64,000 nt of DNA, from positions 28,569,192 through 28,633,191 of the forward strand of contig CM055097.1 in assembly GCA_029204225.1 (NCBI GenBank). Reading direction: 5' to 3'. Positions within the stretch are counted from its first letter, which is position 1. Each line of letters begins with the position of its first letter. A program made the position numbers and the translations under genes. The DNA comes from Diphasiastrum complanatum. Taxonomy: Eukaryota; Streptophyta; Lycopodiopsida; Lycopodiales; Lycopodiaceae. The notes under the pieces are model-generated. The model searched no databases. It saw only the letters and a program-made list of their open reading frames with translations, and had not been told where the DNA came from. This document shows, in pieces, positions 13,001-24,200 of the stretch.

Positions 13001-13370
13001 CTTGTCCACTCTCTCCACTTCCTTTCATGCTTTGGAAAACTTGATTTCTTAGCATGAGGATTCTTGAAGTATTATTGGATTCATAGATGCTCTTAAATGA
13101 ATCCCAAGCCTCTTTGGATGAGGTACAAGAAGACACCTCTTTCAAGAGGTCATTGCATACATTTAACTTTATGCAATGTAGAGCTAATCTTGCTCTCTTC
13201 TTGTATTTGGCTTGTTCTTGGGGAGTTTGAGGCTTTTCCTCAACTCCTTGAACTATGTCAAATAGATCATGGATCACTAGGAGTGATTCCATTCTCACTT
13301 TCCAAATGGAATAATTTGTGGAAGTGAGTCTCTCACTTGATTCCATCAAATATCCACCCATGGATGACAT
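10064..13370 (-). pseudogene. Copia gag-pol, truncated in RT (Copia-1)
   Basis: This polyprotein reads from ATG at 13370 leftward. In order it has the gag N-terminal domain (TNYSIWKVRMESLL); a zinc knuckle CFFCGKK whose next codon is TGA (about 12597); protease WWIDSGASSHM; integrase GAG pre-domain (LWHKRLGHPNLQSM); integrase core with CDNGGEY and PQQNGVAKRKNRS; and RT with MDVTNAFLNG and LCVDDIIL. The integrase catalytic Glu is Lys (VAK instead of VAE). A frameshift near 11950-11960 separates the pre-integrase domain from the integrase core. The element ends abruptly at 10063 inside RT, so RNase H and the 3' LTR are missing. It cannot make a working element, but most domains are well preserved. 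Its gag and integrase resemble Copia-2 at 49.3-51.2 kb. Confidence 0.93.
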
Positions 13371-13937
13371 TGTAGAATGAATGCTCTTCTTAAAATCACA
13401 AAGATTTCTGAATTTTAAAAGATCTATGAAAGGCCTAAAGCTTACAAGAATGCCTATAGGCTTGTCTCTATCAAACTAGCACACAAGCTTGAATGATACA
13501 CAAAGATCTTGCCAAAAATTCCTAGCTTTCACTCTCACAAAAAAAATTGCTTTACACTTTTCTTAGAGATTTCACTTCAACTAAGGATCTAAACAAATCA
13601 GCCTCTAAGCTCTGATCTTAGACTCTAAATGATCCAAAACTCTATTTAGTCATAGGCATTAGCTAGATTGAATCTAGATCAATACTCTGCTTCAAAAAGC
13701 ACAAAAAATGAACTAGTATCGTGATTTTGGGACCAAAAAACACAAAGTAATTTGAAATGAAAGTTGTTGTACGGTTTCACACGTGTGAAAAGTACATACA
13801 CAGCCTCCAAGTTGTTTTGATCCAAATGAATTCAAGCTATCACTCTAGATGAACTCGCCCTCACTAGTATTGGCCAAAAATAAATTTTGCCAAAGATCTT
13901 TACAAGATTTATGATTCAATGATCACTCTCTTACTTA
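13371..13937 (-). other. Copia-1 untranslated leader
   Basis: Non-coding leader between the primer-binding site and the gag ATG. It contains a perfect 16-bp palindrome (TTTCACACGTGTGAAA, 13775-13790) of the kind repeated in the adjacent LTR. Confidence 0.6.
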
Positions 13938-13949
13938 GCTCTGATACCA
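13938..13949 (-). promoter_or_regulatory. Copia-1 primer-binding site (tRNA-Met type)
   Basis: The minus strand reads TGGTATCAGAGC directly after the LTR end ATTTATCA. This is the usual initiator-tRNA-Met complementary site of plant copia elements and fixes the LTR inner edge. Confidence 0.85.
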
Positions 13950-14814
13950 TGATAAATATTATAGTTTTTAGGACAATAATGATTGTACTTTACAATCATA
14001 GAGAGTCATTGGTTGCTTAATCAATGGATCTATCAAGTTCTACACATTAGATCTTGATCTAGATTCACTACACTTGGATTTAAGCACGAGCAATGGATCA
14101 ACAAATCATAAATTAGTGAGAGCGGCCTCACACGTGTGGAGTACTACTATCCACAGTACGGCCTGCACCTAAAACAACAAGTACAATAATCCTAGATAGC
14201 AATCATTCATAGAAATCACAAGACAAATGATTAGAGACCTCACAAAAGTGTAGAATGCAAAAGTCTCATCAATCTTCTTAGCAAAATGATGATCCTTTTA
14301 TGGATCAAGTACATCCACGAGTCTGGTCCAGTCCAGCAGGTCTTCACACGTGTGAAGAGTGCCACATCACTCAGATCTATCCATTTGATCCATCCTTGAT
14401 CCTTATCCAAAGTTGACCTTCTAGAATATGGCTAAAATCCAAAAAGCTAGTCTCATAGAATATAGGAATATTCCCTACAAAACAGGATCTAAGGAAAATG
14501 GTCAACTCTTATCTTCTAGTACTCTGTACACACGTGTGAACATCCACTTGCCATGTGGGAGCATTTACTCATGCACATGCAAGGAAAAGCTAATTTCTAG
14601 GTGACTAGTCAACTTGACTAAAAACTAGTCATATCATGTTCACACTAACTAGATCGATACAAGATCAATTTAGATATATACAAGTATGAAAAGTACATCC
14701 TTTCACACGTGGGAACAGGCTCCACACGTGTGAAATTAGATCATCAACATTATTCTAATGTTTGATCAATATTTACAATAACCAATGTCAAGTGAGAAGT
14801 GATAATTTTCAACA
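13950..14814 (-). repeat. Copia-1 5' LTR, about 865 bp
   Basis: The minus-strand LTR would begin TGTTGAAAATTATCAC (outer end, 14814) and end TATTTATCA next to the primer site. The outer end is inferred from the TG...CA rule, because the partner 3' LTR is not in the window. It holds five copies of a CACACGTG-type palindrome (near 14127, 14342, 14529, 14702 and 14722), each with a G-box core. This could make the LTR promoter responsive to G-box-binding factors. Confidence 0.7.
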
Positions 14815-14923
14815 ATTTCAATGGCTATCCTCTCCCATCAATATCAAATATAGTTGGAATGGGAAAGACAATTTGGTATTTCCGTCATTGTTTGGTGTCC
14901 ATTAAGAAAGTCCATGAATGAGA

Positions 14924-14927
<4 letters not shown>

Positions 14928-14974
<47 letters not shown>
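14928..14974. repeat. (GA)n microsatellite, about 47 bp
   Basis: GA dinucleotide run with one GC interruption near the right end. Confidence 0.95.
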
Positions 14975-15635
14975 CCCTTTTGGACTAAAAAAGGAGTTGG
15001 TACCCAAAATAATAAATATTATTCATGGTGCCCCAAAGACATTGGTGGTCACCAACAAAGTATTGGCCTTTCGAATCATATGCATATTATAGTAAAAAAG
15101 GTCATGCTTTTCATGAAATGCATACTAATCTTTTAAACAAATAATATACTTATATCGGGGTTTATACTCAACTGGTATCACCTTTGCAATACCCAGGCCG
15201 ATCGATACCAGCCACCAATTAATTAACATGATTATATTCATACCTGACTGGTATCAAAAAAAATTTAAAAACTGTAATACCAAGAAAATTTTAATACCCG
15301 CCTAGCATTGGTCTCACTAGTGCATATGACATGGCATATAAAGTTAAAATCACAACATGGACCTAAATTAAACCTCAACTACTAACTCTACTATAACCCT
15401 ACTACTCACATTAAGGGCAATTAAACTCAATTTCAAATCTAATACAAGTAAGAAACGTGAATAGATTCGATCTAAGTAGTGACCATTTTAGAGGTTCATG
15501 CCTTCAGTATGATTATATTCCAAAAACAAATGCAAAAAAACTAAAATTTTGAAAAAGATTCATCATCTACTTTTTAATTTTGATGGGCTCAAATTTGAGC
15601 ATGAGTAAGTGGGAGAAAGACTTTGTTTGTATGGT
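14975..15635. other. Intergenic DNA, no gene seen
   Basis: AT-rich. The words ACTGGTAT and ATACCAG recur several times between about 15170 and 15310, but with no fixed period. Confidence 0.4.
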
Positions 15636-15744
15636 GGAAGGCCCTGATCGAGGGCCTTCCTTGCAAGCGGGCCCTTGCCCAAGGGCGGGAGCCCAAGTGC
15701 AGGGCCCCGACCTGCAAGGAAGGCCCGAGGTCCTCGGGCCTTCC
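15636..15744. repeat. GC-rich nested palindromes (cruciform-capable)
   Basis: Two perfect hairpins bracket this 109-bp block. At 15636-15660 a 10-bp stem (GGAAGGCCCT) encloses a 5-base loop. At 15718-15744 a 13-bp stem (GGAAGGCCCGAGG) encloses one base. In addition, GGGCCTTCCTTGCA just after the first pairs perfectly with its complement just before the second, enclosing a further GC-rich stretch. The block is strikingly GC-rich against AT-rich flanks and lies about 0.6 kb upstream of the TLDc gene start. It may be the hairpin end of a small transposon, a structured promoter element, or a recombination relic. Confidence 0.7.
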
Positions 15745-15756
15745 AGGTCGTAATGT

Positions 15757-15863
15757 GAGAACGTGCATTCCATAGAGAGAGAACAGAGAGAACGCGCATT
15801 CCGTAGAGAGAGGAGAGAGAACACACATTTCGTAGAGAGAGAACGCACATTCTAGAGAGAGAA
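15757..15863. repeat. Minisatellite of about 28 bp, 4 copies
   Basis: Four units of the form GAGAACRYRCATTYYGTAGAGA, interspersed with GA-rich filler, follow the palindromic block and precede the TLDc gene. The last unit is shortened. Confidence 0.7.
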
Positions 15864-16320
15864 TGACTTATTTTGGAGAAGAGAGAAAGTAGACGGACCT
15901 TCTGCTCCTGGGGATGTCCCAAAATACAAAGGAAACATGAGCACATATGGCATTGCGTGAAATGAAAGGCCAGGGGGCAATGTGAAGTGGGCTCCAAATC
16001 TGGGAACTTTTATAGATTTTCTTTTTTGACAAGAATTTGAACATGTCAAGTTTTGGGTTTGCAAAACAAGGCACCTGGCAATGCAACAACAGGTGTTAAA
16101 AATATACCAAAGGGATCCTTATGAGTTATTGCTTTTTGTGCTTTTAATGGGCATATGACACCTGGGGGCTTTATGTATTTCATCATTTTCTTTGATGATA
16201 TTTGGCAGGTGCTGAAGCAACAACACAAAGAAACAGCAATACTAAAGCTACGGAGCACATGTGATGTGAGAGTGAGGGCAAAATTGGAAGAAGGGAGTGA
16301 TCGATCGAGGGAAATTGAGG

Positions 16321-19300
16321 ATGGGGGCGTCTTCATCATCCACCGGGAAAAGCTCTGCGCAGGAAATTGAGGTCCATGAACTGGAAGCTCGACTTACAGC
16401 AACAGGCGATTTACCATTGTTGCAGCATGTGTTCACCAAATTTTCACGATCATCTACTTCTGCCTCCGTCTCCACCAAGCCTGCAATTCCTTTTTCAACT
16501 CTTCAGGCAAGTTAGGCCCCTCCTTTACACCCTGGATAAATGTTAGGCCTTGGGAGCCCCAAAAAACTAACTATAACAGAGGGTTAAAGTTATGTTCAAA
16601 ATCACAGATTTAGCTGAATTGAAGCATGAAATGGCAATACATGGTGAAATTAAGCAATCTCCAACTAAGAATGATTCATAAGCATCACATAGGCCAAAGG
16701 CATGAGTTCTTCCACGAAGAGCTCAAACAATTCCAATCGATAATCTAGGCAAGTGAGCCAAGCATGCTCCTACTTGTACTAAACAAGGTGGCTTGCCCAC
16801 AAGTTAGGTCAAGTGTGCCCTGATCTTAAAGTGACATAATCAGGCCCTCAAAAATGGTGATTAGTTCTATACATGCCTAAAATGTAAATTTAAGTTAAAA
16901 GTCTAATCAGGCCCTTCATAAATGGAAATTAGTCCTGTCCATGCATAAACTTAAAAATAATGCTGAACATATTTCATCTGTAGTAGCTCTAATAGGACCA
17001 TGTAGCCTGGTCCATACCTCTCCCCCACCACCATGGGGTAGCAGCAACACAAATAGGAGGAAGAGTAATAGCATCAGCAGGAGGGACATCAGTGGTAATA
17101 GGTGCATGAGAGAATCAGCAATGAGAGCAACCAAAGAGCGAGCCTGATCTGCTAAAATAGGTGTATGTTAAAAAACATTAATCGACTGCCCTGTGACCTC
17201 CTCGTTAGGATGGCCATCCCACTAAATCAGAAACTGAACTTCTTGTTGTCGACGACTATGCGTAGGCAAACTCGAAGGACAGCAGCAGGTAAGGGTGGAA
17301 ATAACTCAGGATCATCAAGTAACGTGGCATCTCAAGGAGCAGCATCCTGGCTAGCAGTTGCGAAGCAAGCTGACATGAAAAAAATCACAAGCATGTGTAG
17401 TAGAAGGCAGCTGTAAGAGGTAAGTAACAAGACTAAGATGCCCCAGAACTGTCCCTGTACAAAATTAGGGCATGCACACCTGAGGTGTAAACAGACCATA
17501 TCTCCCTTATCAAATTCAACATGTCGCCGAGTCAATCCACCTTGCTCTTTCATAACTGCTGAACCTGTTAAAGATGGCTAGCACCACGGGAAATAATCCC
17601 ATGAGTACCAGTATAAGAAGAGAGTGTAATAGGTGCATCATCAGGTGGTGTAGGTATACTTGGGAAGGCAAGAGAATAGCCATATGCTGGCAAAAAAGGT
17701 TAAAACCAATGCTGGAGCTGACAGAGCTACTATAGCTATATTCTGCAAGACATAGATGTTGGTCCCAATCTTGCCTTGTAGGAGAAAACAAAATGTTGCA
17801 AATAATGCGGTTAAGAACTTTAGACTGAGCATTTGCAGCAGAATGATAGGCTCTCCCCATTATTAACTTGACATCTAGAATACGCACAAGTTCATGCTAA
17901 AACCCTGAAGTAAACTTGGTATCCTGATTGATAAGAACAAGATTGCAGGTGACCATGCAAACAAAAGATGTCAGATATAAAAAGATGTCGACCCTACTCA
18001 ATGGTGGTAGTACCTCGAACTGGAATAGAATGTGCTTGCATGTATAAACCTTACCACCATCATACAAGAGTCATGACCACATTGCAACCAAGGATAAAAT
18101 CCATAGAAATATCAATCCATTGGTGGGATGGGATAGGACAACTTTGAAGAAGTCCACCATATTTGGCACAGGAGTGATTGTTATGAGCACACATGATACA
18201 GTTGTTGAGATGCTGAGCAAGATCACACTTCATAGAATTCAAAATGGCTGCCAACAGGATCACAATGAGCATCAGAAAGGACTTGAGTACTTGGAATACA
18301 AAATGCACCATAATAATAATGATGAGATGAAGGAGCAAGAAAAAGCAAGACAAGATGGGTATGCAGAAAGAAGCATACCAAACCAAGGAGAGGATGTATT
18401 GACAAGGCTATTAAGAAGACTGGGCTAAAAAGAAAGAGCATCAGCAACATCATTTTGTTTAGACCAATTTGTTCAAGAAGTACATTTGGGCATGCACTTT
18501 CAACCTGAAAAGTCATTTTTAAGCTCTGGTCATTATATTGAGTTCAAATCATGGAATATGAAAAATGATGAGGTAAATTTAAGGGTTTCAAACATAATTC
18601 AAAACCCATAGTTTTGAATCAGACTTTCAAACTTGTTGCACATGCAAAGATGCCTATGCATCAATAATTTGGGATGCATTTCTTTGCCAACAGAGGCTGA
18701 TTATGAGTCAATTGTGCTTTGTACTAGCTATTGAAGAACAAGCACAAGTGATTTGAAATTTGTCATATGTGTTTCAATCGATCTTGTATTAAGAAGGGTC
18801 AAATTTGTGGATTGTTTTGTTGATGAGTCTTTTGAATGAGATTATGTACTATGTAAATTGGTTCAGATTTGCTGTTTTTGCACTAGCTTTCAGGATGTGT
18901 ACAAAAGCAACTCACATTAACTGTGAATCATGTGCAGGCAACATTGAGCTTTTCTGCCCTAAACATAAAGGTCAGTTCAAATTCGGAAGGTCCTCAATTG
19001 TCAAAGCTGATTCAGTGCATTGGTCCATCTGTTGCTGAAGTAGTTTTCGAACCAGAAAAGGACGTTGATTGGATGAAATTCTTGAAAGGATATGAGAAGC
19101 ACTGCAAACAAAGCTTTGGAGCCACAAAGCTTAAAAACTTGATGATTCTTCTTTGTCAGATAAGAAAATTTGCACGGCTACCATCAGGGGTGAATCATAC
19201 TTCACAAGTTGTGGAATCGTTTAAGGATGCAGATTTGGAGGGACTAATTGCTGAAAGTCAAGTTAGAGAGTTTCTGTCTCTATGCTGGTTGATGATGTCC

Positions 19301-21188
19301 TCTCCAACAATTCAAAAGGCAAGCTATGATGCATCTACAGGGCAACTGCAGGTAGAGCTGCCTGACATAGAGACTCTTGTGAGAGCATCTATGCTGGCTG
19401 GTCACTCTGGCAGGACCACAGATCACGTGGAAAGATTAGAGATTCCTCATACTGATGGATCTGACAAAGAGATCCCTATTCAAGGCCTGTTTTCTTGGAT
19501 GCTTGCCACTATTCCAGGTGTATCTAATGCACTTCCGCAATATGTCCAAGATCAGCTTGTGCAAAGTGGATCAACTAAGATGGTAACAATAGTGTACTGC
19601 CTTACTATGGAGATTTCAGTACTCAACCACAGGGTTTTGGAAGTCTAGAGACACTTGAAAATTGATAAGATAGCAGCTTAACATGCAAATACAAACTTGT
19701 AAGGATGGAAATTCTAGTGTTTCATTCTGTCCGCTGTGCCTATAATCTGAATTAAGGATCTTGTTGCTGACAGGGCGAGAATAAATTTCAGAAGGCATTT
19801 CCTGAGATTTCTGAATCAACCGTAGGTTCAATCGCTAGGGATAAAGCTGGTATTGCAAAAGAGCCGATCAAGAGTACGGACAGCTCAGGACTTTTAAACA
19901 TTGGAAGAGCTTGGGCAGTGGGTTTGTCCCTGCAAGGTCAGATTGGGGCTGAGCTTGTGAAAGCATCTGGCAACGTACATGAAACTCTAGAGAGTCACAT
20001 CAATCTGCTTTACAGGTACATCCAATTTCAGATACTGTCCAGCAGTAAGCTTTGACGAGTTTAACATTTTTTCTTTCCATGCTGAAAGACTCTGCAAATG
20101 CTTCACCTTACAAACTCAGCCTCAATTTTGGATTAAAAAGTCCAGCATGAGAAGTATGTCTTGTATCAAGTGCAGCATGAAATTTGTGTCTTTGCTAAAC
20201 TACTCTGTCTTGCATCTAATGTAGAAAATTTGAACACATGATCACCATTATTATACATAGCATTCATCTAACAAAATTTCTTTTCCCTCTGACCGAGTGA
20301 GATGCAAACCATGGGCATTTAAGGTGTGTTCTACACAAGGAGATGCTTGAAAATTTTGGGCAGAGCAGTTGTGCATCATTCAAATATTAAAGGGACAATA
20401 ATAAGGAACAATACAATAAAAAGGAAATATTTGATGAATGTAAAGCTTGGCAAAACAAGGTGGATGGGAATGGACATTATCAAAGGACATACTGACAAGA
20501 AAGAATTATCAAAGAAATTGGCAACATTACTATGTTACATAAACGTAATCATGTTGGAAACTAGTGCAAGGGCCTCTTTTCCTCCAGATAAGGAAGAAAA
20601 TATTCAAAAGTTCGAGATTTTGATAAAGTAGATCCTTGGGTAAGATTGAATGTTGGCTGGTAAAAAATTGGAAGACATTGTTGGAGATAAATAGGACCCT
20701 ATCCTGACAGTGATCTGCTATCAGAACGTAATAAAAGTCTCAAGATCCTATTCAGAGTCCACAAGAACCACCCCTAAGAAGTTCAAATCCTGGACCTTTT
20801 GTGGATGATCAGATCAATGGAAGACGAAAACAATCTTTAATAACTATTGTACCCGTTCACCTTATGAAATGGATAATCATTCGGAGAGTATTGTTGGCTG
20901 TTTACCAGAACGATAAACATCAAACATTATTATGCAGTGATATGTAAAACTACACAAGCGGTAGTAGAAAACATTGCACTAACTGTACCAGTTTCACTAA
21001 AATCAAGATCCAGAGATTAAGCATAAAAGGGAACATTTCAAATTAGTGGTAAGACAATGGAAAGGACAATGGAAAGTAGCACATGCCAAACAGTGGCTGC
21101 AAACAAAATGCAGAAGCTAAACTTTCTTATTTATCTTCTCAAAATTTGAACATACACACTTCTGATGAACTCTCTCTCTCTCTCTCTT

Positions 21189-21247
<59 letters not shown>

Positions 21248-24200
21248 GCTGGTATTTGAAAATGAGCACATATGCTCCTGATAACATCCCTCAGGCAGCA
21301 AGGGAAAAGGAAACTGCTCCAGTAACTGATTATGGCGGTTATAGTACCCCCGCCAATTCAGATCACAACTATACAAAACTATCAAAAGAAACACCACCAC
21401 TCCGGATAGGGCTGGTACCCATAAGATATACATAGATGAGAAATGACCCCTACCGGGTCTCATGGATTACTGGCACTTTTCCGCTACTGGTGAGGGCTCT
21501 CAGCTTCTTCACTTCAGCTTTCAGATAGGTGTTCTCCTTGGAAAGTTTTGAAATCTCATACGCACTGTGGCGGCGTTTCAGGCGCCCAGCTGACAATCTC
21601 CGAGTGACCTCCTCCAAAGAGGCGGTCTGTTGGTCGATAACCTTGGTAAGTTGCGTAGCTTGAGCTTGTTGAAGAGTAATGCCTATTTTACCCCTTTGGC
21701 TGAGCACTAATTAAGTTGTAAGTTGTACATAACTCATGGGGCATGTTATTAGTTAAATACATGAGACCCCCCTTTTGTAAGTTGAGTAAACTAGTGCAAG
21801 TGGCCCACTTGGCCAAGTAGCTCACTCCTATGGTTGACACCTAGACTTTCCATGCATGTAATTGAGGTGCTTGCCTCACAAGGGATTTGGAGGACCCACA
21901 CCCTCCTCTCTCGCTCTAGCAATTCATTTCCTCTTCTTACTTTTGGTGTTGTGAGGTGCTTATGCAATTCTCCTTGTATGTGATGTTTTCCATAGCTAAG
22001 TTTCTCAAGCTTTCATAGTTGATCTCGTATTGAAGTTAAGATACTCCATAGCTAGGTCTTGCAATTTATCATGGTATCAAAGCAGGTTGTCTAGCCTGTG
22101 AGTTTGTGAGTGAGAGAAACTTCAGTGCTCAGATTCTTGAGAAGATTCTCATCTTCTACAAGCACCTCAATCTTGAAAGATGGAGCTTTCGATCTATAGG
22201 AGTTAGATCAGGTTGAGTCTTGCACTGTTGGAGAGCTATTGGCAAGGAGAATGGGATGAACCAAAAACTTTCGAAATATGGCTAAGTTTTGGGGAGTCTT
22301 TCTGGAGGAGCTTACACAAAATCAGGGTGCACTTTCTGTAGGGGCTTTTGGTTACTGAACCAGTGGGGCCTAGTGCTTGTGCTAGTAAGGCCATACCAAG
22401 TGGCAAAGTCAAAAGCAGGAGCTGAAGGGTTGCCTTGAAGTGGCTACATACCCTAGTTTGGGGTCAAACCCTAGTTGCTGGAAGTTGTTTCTTTTCTGAT
22501 CTGCTTTTGTTTGAGCACAAATTATAGCATGGCTAGTCTTGGGGAGAGTTTGCTGGGTGAATCTAGCAAACTTGATGGCACAAACTACAAAGTGTGGAAG
22601 TGCGAGATGGCTAACATCTTGATGGACATGAATTGCTGGGAGTTAATGGCAGGTAGAGAGCCTATACCAACATCTAAACCTGAATTGAAGGACTACATAA
22701 ACAGGAGACAAAAAGCTCATAGGATGATCAATCTTTCTGTCAAGGACAACATTATTCCTCACATTTGCAATGCAAAGGATGCAATGGAGGCTTGGACTAT
22801 TCTGAAGTCTAGAGTTAGGGTTAAAGTTTCTCCTTCTAAGAATGTTCATCATCATTTTGATAAGATATTCATGTGCTTCTTTGACCCGCAATGTTATCTT
22901 TCTCTATCACTTTACCTTTTCTCATTTTTATCTACTTGGTACAAAGCAATTTCCAGGCAAAGAAAATGTAAATGCTAATGTTTTTGGATGTTAGGTCATT
23001 TTCCAGAGTGGTTATTGGGTCAAAAATAAATTTGAGTTTGCGGAGATTTTGATGTTATTGAGTTTGATTTTCTAGGGTACATGGTTTCTTATAGCCATGT
23101 TTGTCTTGATCCTAGTAGGTTTAAAGTTATTCTCACATGGCCTATTCCTATTGATGTCAATAAAGTTTGTATGCTTCTTGGTTTGGCCAACCATCTACTT
23201 AAGTGTGTTCCCCATTAAGCTACCGTTTCCACTCTTTCGCATGATGTGCTCGAGAAAAGTAGGCCATTTGTTTGGAGTATTGAATATTGACATACTTTTG
23301 AGTCTCGTAAGCAGTGACTCACTTTCTCTAGTGCTTTGTCTTCTTGATTTTGGTGATTTGGCCTTACGACTCCCTATGCAAAAACACACTTTTGGTGTTT
23401 TGCATCCCTTTTTGTCCCTTGGCTGTTCGCTCTCTCTGATGGTGGTCGCTACTATATAACTACCACATTGAGAAGCATTCATTAGCAGTTGGAGCATTCT
23501 GTTATTTTAGATTAGTCATCCAGAGTCTATTCTAGATCGCCATTGAAACCCTTCTTCTAGGTGCACGGATTGGATAGCACCATCATCATATGTACTGGCT
23601 TTATTATCAGAATTTCAGATTCATGTTTATTGTTTCTTGTCTATGCTGATTCAGTTGTCAATTGTAATATTCATGTTGTTTTGTAGGATGGACAATTAGT
23701 TGAGAAGACATGACAAGGCCTCGAAGGAATGATCAAAACACACACATGGGAGTGATCCTAGCCTTATGTGAAGAGTGGTTCACAACTGACTCAATACAAA
23801 GAGAATTAGTCATACAAGGCATGATTGTGTACTATTGGAGCATTCCTCCGTTTATCCTTAAGTGTTGGCCAAGAAAAAATGCTTCTAATCAATCACCAAG
23901 TCATTCTTTTAAATGGCTTACATGGAATACATGATGAACTATAGTTTCAAGAGGAAGCTCTAGTTGATAAGCAAACTTATTGAGTTTCTTTACAATCTTA
24001 TATGGGCCATTGTGTTGTGGAAACAACTGAGGGCATTTTCTCATTCGAAGCACTTTAGAATCTTTTGGAATTCTAAGATACACCAATCTCCGATTTTAAG
24101 TTCTCTAGAAGAGCGACTTCAGTTAGCATAGAACTATGCTTGGTTTTGGGTGGATTTAATGCTTTCATTAGCCACTTGCAGCATTCCCTGCATATTCAAC

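Noticed and set aside
15563-16089. Several overlapping minus-strand frames of 70-144 codons
   Set aside because: They run through the GC-rich palindrome and minisatellite, with repetitive Ser/Leu/Arg composition and no domain.
21131-21707. A bZIP-like gene from the coiled-coil frame in intron 3
   Set aside because: No basic region with the Asn/Arg pattern, no ATG, and the right part is microsatellite translation.
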